64,000 bases of DNA, from NCBI RefSeq assembly GCF_028888695.1, contig NZ_PNFF01000001.1:1993501-2057500 (forward strand), in the 5' to 3' direction. The notes beneath the pieces are model-generated. The model was not told where the DNA came from and ran no database searches. It worked only from the letters and a program-made list of their open reading frames with translations. A program made the translations under genes and the position numbers. Source of the DNA: Bacillus methanolicus. GTDB taxonomy: Bacteria; Bacillota; Bacilli; Bacillales; Cytobacillaceae. This document shows positions 9,070 through 17,894 of the stretch, in pieces (within the stretch, counting starts at the first letter, position 1; every line of letters starts with the position of its first letter).

Positions 9070-9774
9070 TTAATTTTTCTCTTTAATGGAGGAAACGATC
9101 TTCATCACGAGTGTAGCTGAATTAACTGCAGCTTTTTCCAAATATTGTTGAAATGATACATTTGATTCTTTCCCGGCAATATCAGATAAGGAACGAATGA
9201 CAACAAATGGGCAACCGAACTGGTAAGAAACTTGGGCAATTGCCGCTGCCTCCATTTCAACTGCTTGAAGGCCGGTAAATTTATTCCGAATCACTTCGAC
9301 CCGGCCGGGATCATTCATAAAAGAATCTCCGGTTGCGATTAAGCCTTTCACGACTTGTATATCCTTAATTTCTATAGCAGCTGTCTCGGCAATTTGTACT
9401 AATTTATGATCTGCTTCAAATGCAGCAGGCAATTGAGGAACCTGGCCGTATTCATAACCGAATGCGGTTACATCTACATCATGGTGGCGCACTTCGGTTG
9501 AAATCACTACATCCCCAACATTCAGCTCCGGGTTTAAGCCGCCGGCAGATCCTGTATTAATAACATAATCAGGTTTAAATCTTTCCAAAAGAATGGAAGT
9601 GGACATAGCCGCATTCACCTTTCCAATTCCGGAGCGCAATAAGACTACATCCACTCCGTTCAACATCCCGGAAGTAAACTCGCATCCGGCAATTGTTTCA
9701 ACGCTTCGTTCTTCCATCTTTTCACGCAATAAAGCTACTTCTTCTTCCATAGCTCCGATAATTGCTACTTTCAT
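9070..9774 (-). CDS. mtnN: 5'-methylthioadenosine/S-adenosylhomocysteine nucleosidase
   Basis: Cleaves adenine from S-adenosylhomocysteine and methylthioadenosine in methyl-cycle recycling. The 234-residue protein has the catalytic glutamate region [10 protein letters not shown] at residues 9-18, the [18 protein letters not shown] core, the [10 protein letters not shown] ribose/purine segment near residue 172, and a catalytic aspartate in RSLSDIAG. It lies 15 bp after yrrT and 15 bp before mccA, within the sulfur operon. Confidence 0.95.
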   Translation of the reverse strand: MKVAIIGAMEEEVALLREKMEERSVETIAGCEFTSGMLNGVDVVLLRSGIGKVNAAMSTSILLERFKPDYVINTGSAGGLNPELNVGDVVISTEVRHHDVDVTAFGYEYGQVPQLPAAFEADHKLVQIAETAAIEIKDIQVVKGLIATGDSFMNDPGRVEVIRNKFTGLQAVEMEAAAIAQVSYQFGCPFVVIRSLSDIAGKESNVSFQQYLEKAAVNSATLVMKIVSSIKEKN

Positions 9775-9789
9775 CCTTTACCCTCTCTT

Positions 9790-10428
9790 TTAAAGTTTTT
9801 CGGCCTCCATAATCCAAACAAAGTCATTGGCTCGCTCAAAGTTGGCTGAGAATCCGTTTTCTTCAAGCATGCTTCTTAATTTTGGAATCGTTGTATAGTA
9901 TTCTCTTTGCAAGTCTTCTGCCAGATTATGAAAACCTTTTGATAATGCATCTGCGATCGCTTCTTTATAAGCATCTTCAGATTCATACATTGTATCGGCA
10001 AATACTATTTTACCACCCTCTTTAAGATGCTTTCCATAGCCAGCAATCGCCTGGCGCTTTTCCTCATCTGTTAAGTGGTGAAATGCATAAGTACTGACAA
10101 TTGTATCAAAAGAGCGGTCCTTCGGGTAACTTAGAAAATCACCATCCATGATTTTCGCTTTATTGCCAAGTTTTTCTCTCGCAATTTTTCTCATTGAAGG
10201 AGAAGGCTCAATTCCGGTAACCGTCAAGCCTTTCTCCAAAAGCTTCAGGGTAAGGTTTCCGGTGCCTACTCCAAATTCAAGTACATGACCATAAGCCCGC
10301 TTCGCTACTTCTCCAAGAATTTTTTCGTAATGTAAAAATACTTCTTTATATTCTTCATCATGGCCAGTCACGCTTGAATCATAAGAATCAGCCCAATGCT
10401 CAAACAGCTCAATAAATTCTTTCCCCAT
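9790..10428 (-). CDS. yrrT: SAM-dependent methyltransferase YrrT
   Basis: A 212-residue class I methyltransferase. Motif I is VLEFGVGTGNLTLKLLE near residue 47, followed by the SAM-ribose acidic strand VTGIEPS, and FDTIVSTYAFHHL as the motif IV region. It is the first gene of the methionine-to-cysteine operon and matches B. subtilis YrrT in size and position. The physiological substrate is unknown. The promoter region holds a candidate CymR half-site, so repression by cysteine supply through CymR is expected from B. subtilis. Confidence 0.88.
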   Translation of the reverse strand: MGKEFIELFEHWADSYDSSVTGHDEEYKEVFLHYEKILGEVAKRAYGHVLEFGVGTGNLTLKLLEKGLTVTGIEPSPSMRKIAREKLGNKAKIMDGDFLSYPKDRSFDTIVSTYAFHHLTDEEKRQAIAGYGKHLKEGGKIVFADTMYESEDAYKEAIADALSKGFHNLAEDLQREYYTTIPKLRSMLEENGFSANFERANDFVWIMEAEKL

Positions 10429-10456
10429 TTATTCCACGCTCCATATGATTACTCAT

Positions 10457-10472
10457 AATTCCTATGAGTATA
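10457..10472 (-). promoter_or_regulatory. yrrT -10 element with candidate CymR half-site
   Basis: On the minus strand TATACT (10467-10472) looks like a -10 box, and ATAGGAATT (10457-10465) follows directly. Recalled CymR targets end in a similar GGAATT core; this is from memory and only the half-site is seen. No good -35 was found. The rest of the gap to 10656 holds only the yrrS terminator. Confidence 0.4.
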
Positions 10473-10604
10473 CTATGATTTAAAACGTAACTTGTTCTCA
10501 ATTTATCATAAAGAACCCTTATTAAGCAACTACAACATTGCTGGAAAATAGCTTTTCTTCGTGCGATGATTCACTGACAAAGCGTTTCTTGTGAAACTAG
10601 CCAT

Positions 10605-10631
10605 AGAATAAGAGGATGGATTTCCATCCTC
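10605..10631 (-). terminator. Terminator downstream of yrrS
   Basis: GAGGATGG (10612-10619) and CCATCCTC (10624-10631) form a perfect 8-bp stem with a 4-base loop. The T-tract on the minus strand is imperfect (TTATTCT). Confidence 0.65.
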
Positions 10632-10656
10632 CCTGCAATTTTCGTTTGCTTGATCC

Positions 10657-11337
10657 TTAGCCTTGCAGTTCTTCCACCTTGACAGGCTTCCACCCTTGGC
10701 CGTCTACCCACTCTATATACACTTTGTACTTTCGTTTATCGCTTTTTGAAGATACTGTACCGACTGATTTATTAGGTCCGTTATTGCCTAAAAACCATAC
10801 GGTCATATTGCTCTGTTCAATTCCGGTAGCATAAGATATGGCTTGGAGCATTTCTTGCCAGTCAACTGAGCTTTCATCATAAACAGCAGCCGGATGTTCA
10901 CCGGTTTGCGTGGTGCCAATAGGCTTCCAGCTAGGGTTTACGATTGTCGCCTTGACATCCGGGCTGCTGCCCCCTTCTGTTACAACAGGTTCACTCTCTT
11001 CAGTTGAAGTGTCATCGTCGGCTTCTTCAGCTGAAGGTTCCTCTGATTCTTGTTCATAACCTGACTCTTCCTGACTCTCTTCTTCGTATTCTGCTTGTTC
11101 ATCATTTTCTCGACTTACAGAACGTTTCCCATCATTTTTAACTTGATTTGTTTCTCGTCTCTGTTCTTGATTCCCTGCAGCTTTTTCATCATTTCCTCCA
11201 AAGAAAATATTGAAGGAAATGATAACAATAAGAAGGAGCACGATTCCAATTAAACTATTTAAAATGAGATTTGTTTTGCGCCTCTTTTCCCGAATTTTTG
11301 ACCGGGATACGTATTCATTTTCATTTCCGCCTTTCAA
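10657..11337 (-). CDS. yrrS: YrrS-family membrane-anchored protein (DUF1510)
   Basis: A 226-residue protein. A basic N-terminus (SRSKIREKRRKTN) precedes one transmembrane span near residues 25-46. Next comes a low-complexity acidic linker rich in Glu and Ser, about residues 50-125, and a C-terminal DUF1510 domain of about 100 residues with WKPIGT and YIEWVDGQGWKPVKVEEL. The topology suggests an extracytoplasmic domain. It lies after pbpI, as in B. subtilis, which suggests a role with that penicillin-binding protein; the function is not known. Confidence 0.88.
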   Translation of the reverse strand: MKGGNENEYVSRSKIREKRRKTNLILNSLIGIVLLLIVIISFNIFFGGNDEKAAGNQEQRRETNQVKNDGKRSVSRENDEQAEYEEESQEESGYEQESEEPSAEEADDDTSTEESEPVVTEGGSSPDVKATIVNPSWKPIGTTQTGEHPAAVYDESSVDWQEMLQAISYATGIEQSNMTVWFLGNNGPNKSVGTVSSKSDKRKYKVYIEWVDGQGWKPVKVEELQG

Positions 11338-11449
11338 AAGTGTTCCCTCCCTTTTATAAGGATGTCAACATTCTATCATGTCTTTACGGAAACATGAAGA
11401 AATTTAACATAAACGTAATAGAGAGAACAGGGTCAAAAGGGATAAGTTT

Positions 11450-13207
11450 TTATAAACCATGATCATAGTCATAGATCGCTTTTACCATATCGGCAAACAG
11501 AGAGTTTACCCCTCCTGTATCATCATAAACTCCGAGATTGACAGTGACGAGTACATATTTTGGGTTTTTATACGGAAAGTACCCTGCAAACCATTTATTG
11601 TGAAGCTGTTTGTCATTTTCATAAATGGCTGTTTCAGCTGTGCCTGATTTACCGGCGACCTCATATGGAAGGTTTTGAAGCCATCTTCCGGTCCCATTCT
11701 CATTAACAATAACTTCCCGCAATAATTTCTGAAGCTTCATCGCTGTATAAGGAGCGATTGTTTCTCCTTTTATATTTTTTTTTGGAAACTCAAGCATCGT
11801 CGTGCCATTTTTATATTCAATTTCTGTTGCCACTCTAACCATTTCTTTTTTTCCGCCTCTTGCGATCGTTGCCATCATGTTTGCAACAGCGAGCGGGGTG
11901 GCACGGACTTCATGCTGTCCAATCCCAGAAAGAGCAACAAAATTATCGTCTTTTTTTTCTTCTTCATCCAAAAAGACTCTCCCGGAATCTTCATCTTTCA
12001 GTTGTTTAAAATTTTCAAAGTGATAAATATCTCCTTCCCAACCGGTCTTTCCGGTTAAAGAAAGCCGTTCGGCGTAATCCTCCAAAATATCGGAATCAAT
12101 GTTTTTCAATTCTTTAGCAATCGTTCCAAACGTATTATTGCAACTTCTCGCAAAGCTTTCCGTAAAATTAAGCATTCCATGCTGGAATTTTTCATCAGGC
12201 TTACCGTTTATTTTCTTGTTGCAGTCAAACTTTCTTGAAGGATTATCAAGATTATAATCAATAGCAGCTGCAGCAACTACTGTTTTAAAAACAGATCCGA
12301 TAATCTCTTGTTTCAGCATTCTGTTTGTGATTCCATTTTGATCATATGGATTATTCTTGTTAATACTGGGACGAGATACCATTGCAAGGACACTGTTTGT
12401 TTCAACATCCAATAAAACAAGTCCGCCTTTTTTTATCCCTTGTTGATCGACAAGTTTTTCAGCAATGGACTGCAAGTCTTTATCAACTGTTGTTTTTATA
12501 TTTACCGGATAAAAAGGATTTGCCGGTTCGACATACTTTACATTTATGCCAAAAAGGGGAGCACCATCTCCGTCAACATGAAATACTAGCTTTGATTTTC
12601 CTTCAGGCAGCAAAAATTCATCGAAGCTTTCTTCCAATCCTGAAATGCCTATAAGTGTCCTCGGCGACAAGTCTTTATCCGGGTATCTTTTTTGCAATTC
12701 AGATGCATTTTCTCCTGTCAGCCCGAGTAATTGTTCTGCAAGTGTGTTCTTGAATTCACTTTTTCGCTCAACCGCAAAAACACCCGGGATTTTTAGAGCA
12801 TTAATTTCCTCCATTTGTTTGAAAGTAAGCTTCACTGGTTTCGGATCGCCAAAGATAAAAGGATCATCAGCTGAATCCACTTCCCGGATAAGCGTATTTT
12901 TAGAGACATGAAGAATACGGGCCACTTCCTCTGCATTCCAGTTCATTTTTTTCAGAAACGGAAACAAGACGAGGACAGGAATTTTTTCATAGTTGATCGG
13001 TTCACCGTTTCGATCGACAAAATTTCCCCTTCCATTATCAATAACCATTTCCTGTGACCTTTGCTCAACGCTCGCTTCCAATAAGTTTATCTTTCGTTTT
13101 GAGAAGCTTTCAGTCTGGAACAGTTGAAGTTGCATAAGCCTTCCCATCAAGAGTCCTATGGCAGTTAAACAAATAATGATCCAGATTTTCGCCCGCTTTC
13201 TCCACAT
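11450..13207 (-). CDS. pbpI: Class B penicillin-binding protein PbpI (YrrR)
   Basis: A peptidoglycan transpeptidase with one N-terminal membrane anchor (IWIIICLTAIGLLMG, residues 8-22). After a dimerization domain, the transpeptidase domain shows SVFK (active-site serine), SCN in FARSCNNTFG, and KSGTAE near residue 525. The ATG at 13207 gives 585 residues, close to B. subtilis PbpI; GAGGTG lies six T's upstream of it. That ribosome site is inside the 3' arm of a perfect hairpin with a T6 tract, so the start codon directly follows a terminator-like structure. Confidence 0.92.
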   Translation of the reverse strand: MWRKRAKIWIIICLTAIGLLMGRLMQLQLFQTESFSKRKINLLEASVEQRSQEMVIDNGRGNFVDRNGEPINYEKIPVLVLFPFLKKMNWNAEEVARILHVSKNTLIREVDSADDPFIFGDPKPVKLTFKQMEEINALKIPGVFAVERKSEFKNTLAEQLLGLTGENASELQKRYPDKDLSPRTLIGISGLEESFDEFLLPEGKSKLVFHVDGDGAPLFGINVKYVEPANPFYPVNIKTTVDKDLQSIAEKLVDQQGIKKGGLVLLDVETNSVLAMVSRPSINKNNPYDQNGITNRMLKQEIIGSVFKTVVAAAAIDYNLDNPSRKFDCNKKINGKPDEKFQHGMLNFTESFARSCNNTFGTIAKELKNIDSDILEDYAERLSLTGKTGWEGDIYHFENFKQLKDEDSGRVFLDEEEKKDDNFVALSGIGQHEVRATPLAVANMMATIARGGKKEMVRVATEIEYKNGTTMLEFPKKNIKGETIAPYTAMKLQKLLREVIVNENGTGRWLQNLPYEVAGKSGTAETAIYENDKQLHNKWFAGYFPYKNPKYVLVTVNLGVYDDTGGVNSLFADMVKAIYDYDHGL

Positions 13208-13238
13208 AAAAAACACCTCGTCAAAAGTGTTGACGAGG
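13207..13238 (-). terminator. Terminator-like hairpin covering the pbpI ribosome site
   Basis: On the minus strand CCTCGTCAA pairs perfectly with TTGACGAGG around CACTT. TG, six T's and the rest of the pbpI ATG follow. It can end greA transcripts, mask the pbpI ribosome site, or both. Confidence 0.7.
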
Positions 13239-13299
13239 CACCTCATTTTCAAACCTGCTAAATGGAAAACGCCCGCACATATCAAGCGTTTTCAATATA

Positions 13300-13773
13300 C
13301 TATTTTATCGATATGATCCGGACGTTCATTTCTCCACCAGGAGTTTGAACCGTTACTTCTTCGCCGACTTTGCGGCCAAGTAAGCTTTTTGCAATCGGCG
13401 AATCATTTGAAATCTTGCCTTCAAACGGATCAGCTTCTGCGCTTCCGACGATTGTATAAGTTTCTTCATCGCCATCCGGAAGCTCAACGAATGTAACAGA
13501 GCGTCCTAATGTTACTGTATCGCTCGCCATTTCATCTTCTTCAATAATTTTTGCATTTCGGATCATATTTTCCAAAATTGTTATACGGCCTTCAACAAAC
13601 GCCTGCTCTTCTTTCGCTGAATCATACTCTGAGTTCTCTGAAAGATCACCGAAACTGCGGGCAATTTTGATACGCTCCACAACTTCTTTACGTTTAACCG
13701 TTTTTAAATGTTCAAGTTCCTGTTCTAGTTTTTCTTTTCCAGCTTTCGTCATCGGGAATACTTTCTCTGCCAA
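13300..13773 (-). CDS. greA: Transcription elongation factor GreA
   Basis: Rescues backtracked RNA polymerase by stimulating transcript cleavage. The 157-residue protein has an N-terminal coiled coil with the acidic tip [17 protein letters not shown], residues about 43-59, and a C-terminal FKBP-like domain ending [13 protein letters not shown], with the [15 protein letters not shown] core. The start is a TTG at 13773, where AAGGAG lies eight bases upstream and the length equals that of B. subtilis GreA. It lies between udk and pbpI. Confidence 0.95.
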   Translation of the reverse strand: MAEKVFPMTKAGKEKLEQELEHLKTVKRKEVVERIKIARSFGDLSENSEYDSAKEEQAFVEGRITILENMIRNAKIIEEDEMASDTVTLGRSVTFVELPDGDEETYTIVGSAEADPFEGKISNDSPIAKSLLGRKVGEEVTVQTPGGEMNVRIISIK

Positions 13774-13865
13774 ACCACTCACTCCTTCTAATATCCACAC
13801 AATCCCCCATAAGGATGTGTAATCATTTTATGTAGATGTACTTGCCTTAACACAAATACACAGGA

Positions 13866-13887
13866 GCGCGTCCTAATTAGGGCGCGC
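13866..13887. other. GC-rich hairpin downstream of udk
   Basis: GCGCGTCCT and AGGGCGCGC form a 9-bp stem with one G-U pair around AATT, in an otherwise A+T-rich gap between udk and greA. No T-tract follows on either strand, so it is not a standard terminator. Confidence 0.5.
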
Positions 13888-13927
13888 GCAGTAAACGAAT
13901 GTGTTTAATAATATTATTGCTATTGTT

Positions 13928-14563
13928 TCATAAAAATGATTTTTGTTCAAGAATTGTTTGAATTTTTGTGACCATTAAATCGATCGCCACAAAATTGTGG
14001 CCGCCTTCCGGAATGATAATATCAGCATAGCGCTTTGTCGGCTCAATAAATTGATTATGCATTGGCCGGACTACATTGACATATTGTTCAATGACAGAAT
14101 CCAATGTCCGCCCTCGCTCTTTAATATCGCGTGTGAGCCTTCTGATAATTCGAAGGTCCGCATCTGTGTCCACAAAAAGCTTAATATCCATTAAATTGCG
14201 GAGCCGTTCATCCTCGAGTACTAATATCCCCTCGACAATAATCACATCTTTCGGCTCAACGCGGATGACTTTATTTGAACGCGTATGAAGCGAATAATCA
14301 TATATCGGCTTATCGATTGGCTCATAATTAATAAGCTTTTTTAAATGCTCAATTAACAGATCATTATCAAAAGCCAGCGGATGGTCGTAATTTGTTTTTA
14401 GCCGTTCTTCAAAAGGCAAATGGCTTTGATCTTTATAATAATAATCTTGCTCGATGATTAAGATCGAATGCCCTTTGAAGTGTTCATAAATTGATTTTGT
14501 TACACTCGTCTTTCCGGAACCGGAACCTCCGGCAACTCCAATTACAACAGGTTTGCGATTCAA
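13928..14563 (-). CDS. udk: Uridine kinase
   Basis: Phosphorylates uridine and cytidine in pyrimidine salvage. The 211-residue protein has the Walker A motif [12 protein letters not shown] at residues 9-20, the DYYYKD substrate loop, the conserved YDHPLAFD motif near residue 59, and [16 protein letters not shown] in the lid region. The start is a TTG, with AAAGGAG inside the end of yrrO ten bases upstream. It follows yrrO after four bases in the yrrM-yrrN-yrrO-udk series. Confidence 0.95.
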   Translation of the reverse strand: MNRKPVVIGVAGGSGSGKTSVTKSIYEHFKGHSILIIEQDYYYKDQSHLPFEERLKTNYDHPLAFDNDLLIEHLKKLINYEPIDKPIYDYSLHTRSNKVIRVEPKDVIIVEGILVLEDERLRNLMDIKLFVDTDADLRIIRRLTRDIKERGRTLDSVIEQYVNVVRPMHNQFIEPTKRYADIIIPEGGHNFVAIDLMVTKIQTILEQKSFL

Positions 14564-14567
14564 GGGG

Positions 14568-15836
14568 TTAAATCTCCTTTCGCATCATGTTGTATGGGTA
14601 AACTGGTTTATCTACTTTAAACTTAACAATTTGAAGCGGGTGGCGAGCCGCATCAAGCTCATTGCCATCTTCATCCCAAATTTTATCAATAACTTGTGTA
14701 AAGTTTTCAATTTCCGGTCCGAAAAATTCTACCTCTTGTCCCGGTTTAAAATGATTGCGCTGCTGCAAAGTAACCATATGTGTCTCAGAATCATAATCCA
14801 AAACAAGTCCAACAAAATCAAATTTTGTCTTTTTGCTATGATCGCCGAACATTTGTTCTTGAAACCCGGGAATTCCTTCAAAAAAGGCCGGCGCTGTATC
14901 ACGGTTTGCACACTTATCGAGTTCTTCAAGCCATTCTTTTTGGATGACAAAATTATCCGGGTCAGCGCAATAAGCATCAATCACTTTTCTGTATACACTT
15001 GTAACGGTTGCTACATAGTGAATCGATTTCATTCGTCCTTCAATTTTTAAGCTGTCAATTCCCATTTCAATCATTCGAGGAATGGATTCGATCAGTTTCA
15101 AATCTTTAGGGCTCATCGAAAATGGAGCGTCTCCATTTTTAAACAAAGGAACTTCATTATTGCCTTCCAATTTGTAAAGGTCATAATCCCAGCGGCATGA
15201 CTGGCTGCAGCCTCCGCGGTTTGAATCTCGTGCAGTCATATGGTTGGACAATGTACAGCGTCCGGAATATGCAATGCACATTGCCCCGTGAACAAACATT
15301 TCAATTTCAATATCGACTTTTTCTTTAATTTCTTGAATTTCTTTCGCACTTGTTTCACGGGCGAGAACGACGCGCTCAAGTCCTTCTTCTTTCCAATACT
15401 GCACTGCTTTCCAGTTTGACAAAGATTGCTGTGTACTTAAATGCACTTCAATTTCCGGTGCAACCCGGCGGCATGTTTCGATAATAAGTGGATCAGCCAC
15501 GATAATTCCGTGAATTCCGGCTTCTCTTAAGCCGATAAAATATTCTTCAAGACCGTCGATATTTTCGTTATGGGCATAGATATTGGTTGTGACATAAATT
15601 TTTGCCCCATATTTATTGGCAAATTCTACTGCTTCTTTCATTTCTTCTAATGTGAAATTGTCGGCATTTGAACGTAATCCGTATTCTTGTCCGCCAATAT
15701 ACACGGCATCGGCACCATAACGAATCGCTACTTTCAATTTTTCTAAATTTCCGGCCGGTGCAAGCAGTTCAGGCTTTTTCACGATCACGCGCTTTCCGTC
15801 GACAATTTGTGATATTCTGTCTTTCACGGCTGTCAT
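14568..15836 (-). CDS. yrrO: U32-family tRNA uridine hydroxylation protein TrhP2 (YrrO)
   Basis: A 422-residue peptidase U32-family protein. In B. subtilis it acts with YrrN to make 5-hydroxyuridine at tRNA position 34. An N-terminal TIM-barrel begins [15 protein letters not shown]; the [19 protein letters not shown] segment and the later CSQSCRW give four cysteines, consistent with the family's iron-sulfur site. The ATG at 15836 was chosen because AAGGAGG lies eight bases upstream. The upstream ATG overlaps the yrrN stop and forms part of that ribosome site. Confidence 0.92.
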   Translation of the reverse strand: MTAVKDRISQIVDGKRVIVKKPELLAPAGNLEKLKVAIRYGADAVYIGGQEYGLRSNADNFTLEEMKEAVEFANKYGAKIYVTTNIYAHNENIDGLEEYFIGLREAGIHGIIVADPLIIETCRRVAPEIEVHLSTQQSLSNWKAVQYWKEEGLERVVLARETSAKEIQEIKEKVDIEIEMFVHGAMCIAYSGRCTLSNHMTARDSNRGGCSQSCRWDYDLYKLEGNNEVPLFKNGDAPFSMSPKDLKLIESIPRMIEMGIDSLKIEGRMKSIHYVATVTSVYRKVIDAYCADPDNFVIQKEWLEELDKCANRDTAPAFFEGIPGFQEQMFGDHSKKTKFDFVGLVLDYDSETHMVTLQQRNHFKPGQEVEFFGPEIENFTQVIDKIWDEDGNELDAARHPLQIVKFKVDKPVYPYNMMRKEI

Positions 15837-15853
15837 AGCGCATTCCTCCTTCA

Positions 15854-16783
15854 TTAATAAACGGTTTCTTTAAAGAAAAATCCTGTGTCAAGAGGACGGT
15901 TGGCGGGCTGAATTTTTTCAATTTGGGCCAACAGGTCATCTTTCACTTCTTCATATTGATCTGGGTCTTCAACACATAGGTCAATGGCTTTTCTGTACAA
16001 TTTCGTGACTTCAATAATATAGTCAGGGGTTTTTAAAATCCCGTCAATTTTAAAAGAATCAATGCCTGCCTCAATCATATCCTGCAGTTCATCAATGATA
16101 CAAATGTCGTTCGGGCTCATAATATGAGTGCCGTTTTCATCTTCAAAAATCGGATACTTATTGTCTCTTTCCTTATCATGCAAAAACATATTTTTTTCTT
16201 GAATGCGATTTTCGATTTTCATCATTTTGCCCTGGTACTCAAAGTAATTCCCTATTAGAGAACGTTTTGATTGGAACATCGCCGTCATGCCATGAACTTG
16301 AACTTCGATCTCAACTTCAGCATGTTCTTTAATTTCGATAATTTCCTCCATATTAATTTCTCGGGCAAGTACTGCGCGTTTCGCGCCTTTTCTTCCCCAA
16401 TAATTGCACGTATACCAGTTCGTTGCAGTCGTTTCTGTATTCCAATGAAGTTTCATGTCAGGAGCTGTTTCACGGACAGCCAATAATACTGCCGGATCGC
16501 CAAAAATGATGGCATCTGCATTCGAATCCTTTAAAAATTGGACATAATCATTCAGCTCGTCCACTTTGTCATTATGAAAGATCGCATTCATGGCGACATA
16601 TACTTTTTTATCCTTTGAATGAGCTAGTTCTATCGCTTTTTTCACATCTTCTCTTGAAAACTCGCCGGCAAGGCGCAAACCGTAGCGCTGTTCTCCGACG
16701 ACAAAAGCATCCGCTCCTGCTTCAGCAAGAGGAATGATATCATTCACGCTCGTCGGCGTCACTAATAATTCTGGCTTTTTCAT
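15854..16783 (-). CDS. yrrN: U32-family tRNA uridine hydroxylation protein TrhP1 (YrrN)
   Basis: A 309-residue U32-family partner of YrrO in 5-hydroxyuridine formation. It begins MKKPELLVTPTSVNDI and is a shorter paralogue of YrrO. Where YrrO has its cysteine cluster, YrrN reads VQVHGMTAMFQSKRSLIGNY and keeps none of the four cysteines, so it probably cannot hold the cluster and may be the non-catalytic subunit. It lies four bases after yrrM and overlaps the yrrO ribosome site. Confidence 0.91.
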   Translation of the reverse strand: MKKPELLVTPTSVNDIIPLAEAGADAFVVGEQRYGLRLAGEFSREDVKKAIELAHSKDKKVYVAMNAIFHNDKVDELNDYVQFLKDSNADAIIFGDPAVLLAVRETAPDMKLHWNTETTATNWYTCNYWGRKGAKRAVLAREINMEEIIEIKEHAEVEIEVQVHGMTAMFQSKRSLIGNYFEYQGKMMKIENRIQEKNMFLHDKERDNKYPIFEDENGTHIMSPNDICIIDELQDMIEAGIDSFKIDGILKTPDYIIEVTKLYRKAIDLCVEDPDQYEEVKDDLLAQIEKIQPANRPLDTGFFFKETVY

Positions 16784-16787
16784 TGTT

Positions 16788-17426
16788 TCACCTCTTCTTA
16801 CTTATCGCGATTCCGTCACCAACCGGAAGAATGACGGTATGAAAATCCGGATGGCTCATCAGCCAGCGGTTAAATTGATCTATTTTTTTCACAAGACTGC
16901 GTATGCGTTTGTTTTCAATTTCTGTTTCACATACAAGTCCTTTAAACAGAACATTATCTGTTACAATCATTCCCTTTTCATTAAGAAAAGGAGAATACAG
17001 ATCAAAAAATCGTTGATATTGGCCTTTTGCAGCATCGATAAAAATGGCATCAAACGGACCGAGCGCTTTTATTTCATCCCCTGCCTCTAGTGCATCACCT
17101 TTAATCAGTGTGATTTGTGAATCTTTTCCGGCTTTTTTTATATACTTTTCAGCAAGGGAAAATCTTTCTTCGTCCCTTTCAATTGAAACGATCTTCGTCT
17201 CAGGAAGTGCGAAGGCCATTCTTAATGCCGAATAACCGATTGCTGTTCCCACTTCAAGGATCGATTTCGGCTCTTGTATTCTAAAAAGCTGCAGCATTGC
17301 TTCGATTCCGAGAGCCTCCATGATCGGTATATGATGATTTTCAGCAAATTGCTCCATTTCCGCCAAAACCGGAGGCCGTTCCGGAAGCAATTGCTCTATA
17401 TAACCATGCAGCTTATCACCATCCAA
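16788..17426 (-). CDS. trmR: tRNA 5-hydroxyuridine methyltransferase TrmR (YrrM)
   Basis: A class I SAM methyltransferase of the O-methyltransferase 3 family that converts 5-hydroxyuridine at tRNA position 34 to 5-methoxyuridine in B. subtilis. The 212-residue protein has motif I ILEVGTAIGYSALRMA near residue 56, the metal/substrate segment FDAIFIDAAKGQYQ, and ITDNVLFKG-like VTDNVLFKG. The start is a TTG at 17426 after GAGGTGA, since the family begins about 12 residues before this YIEQLL segment. It is the first gene before yrrN-yrrO-udk and has a structured leader. Confidence 0.9.
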   Translation of the reverse strand: MDGDKLHGYIEQLLPERPPVLAEMEQFAENHHIPIMEALGIEAMLQLFRIQEPKSILEVGTAIGYSALRMAFALPETKIVSIERDEERFSLAEKYIKKAGKDSQITLIKGDALEAGDEIKALGPFDAIFIDAAKGQYQRFFDLYSPFLNEKGMIVTDNVLFKGLVCETEIENKRIRSLVKKIDQFNRWLMSHPDFHTVILPVGDGIAISKKR

Positions 17427-17488
17427 GCTGCTCTCACCTCTATCCTGCCTAAAAGCATGGCTGCTTTTAGATTTATCTTTTAGACATG

Positions 17489-17581
17489 AAAAAATAGCGC
17501 TCACAGAAGGATTAAGCTCAAAACTAAGCTCTTTTACCAGCCAAAAAGCTGAAATCCTTAAGGTCCGTGGGTAACGCTATT
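17489..17581 (-). ncRNA. Structured 5' leader of the yrrM operon, class unknown
   Basis: On the minus strand three helices stack: AATAGCG with CGCTATT (17575-17581 with 17493-17499), CACGG with CTGTG, and AAGGATT with AATCCTT (17553-17559 with 17507-17513). Two internal hairpins cap it: CAGC/GCTG, and AGCT/AGCT. Six T's follow the outer helix directly. The element lies about 60 bp before the yrrM start and after an extended -10 (TGTTAAAAT, 17608-17616). It does not match any riboswitch consensus I can recall. Confidence 0.55.
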
Positions 17582-17607
17582 ACAGTGTATATTTATATAC
17601 TTGAACC

Positions 17608-17616
17608 ATTTTAACA
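17608..17616 (-). promoter_or_regulatory. Extended -10 promoter candidate for the yrrM operon
   Basis: TGTTAAAAT on the minus strand fits a TGn-type extended -10 with a poor -35. Transcription from about 17601 would include the whole structured leader. Confidence 0.4.
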
Positions 17617-17694
17617 TAAATGCCGGGGGAATGCGAATTTTTCTCGCTGATAATAAAATAATAAATTTCAAACCCTGTGTATTACTTTGAATCG

Positions 17695-17875
17695 AGTTTT
17701 TCCTAATCTGGCTCCACATGGAATGCTTCGGAAGCGATACTTCGCACGAAGAAAAGCGTTAGCTTTTCGAGGAGCGCCCAGCCCCTCGAGGTCACAAGCC
17801 AAATCACTCCAGAGTCTATCGACTCTTGCGTGATTCGTCTTGTGCTTGTCGGGGCTAAACGGGGCGCTTGCGCCT
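17695..17875. repeat. Multi-hairpin intergenic element between mltG and yrrM
   Basis: About 180 bp of mostly self-complementary sequence. The largest fold is nested, with AGCCCC, CACAAG, AATCAC and AGAGTC (17780-17816) answering GACTCT, GTGATT, CTTGTG and GGGGCT (17821-17856) around TATC. Smaller hairpins include GAAAAGC-GTTA-GCTTTTC, CTTCG-CA-CGAAG and GGCGC-TT-GCGCC. No reading frame is credible. The layout suggests a dispersed intergenic repeat. Apart from this element and the leader, the gap 17427-17894 holds nothing else seen. Confidence 0.6.
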
Positions 17876-17894
17876 TTTGTTTTCCCCCAATAAA

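Noticed and set aside
13866-13887. Terminator of udk
   Set aside because: The stem is strong but no T-tract follows on either strand, so it is recorded only as a hairpin.
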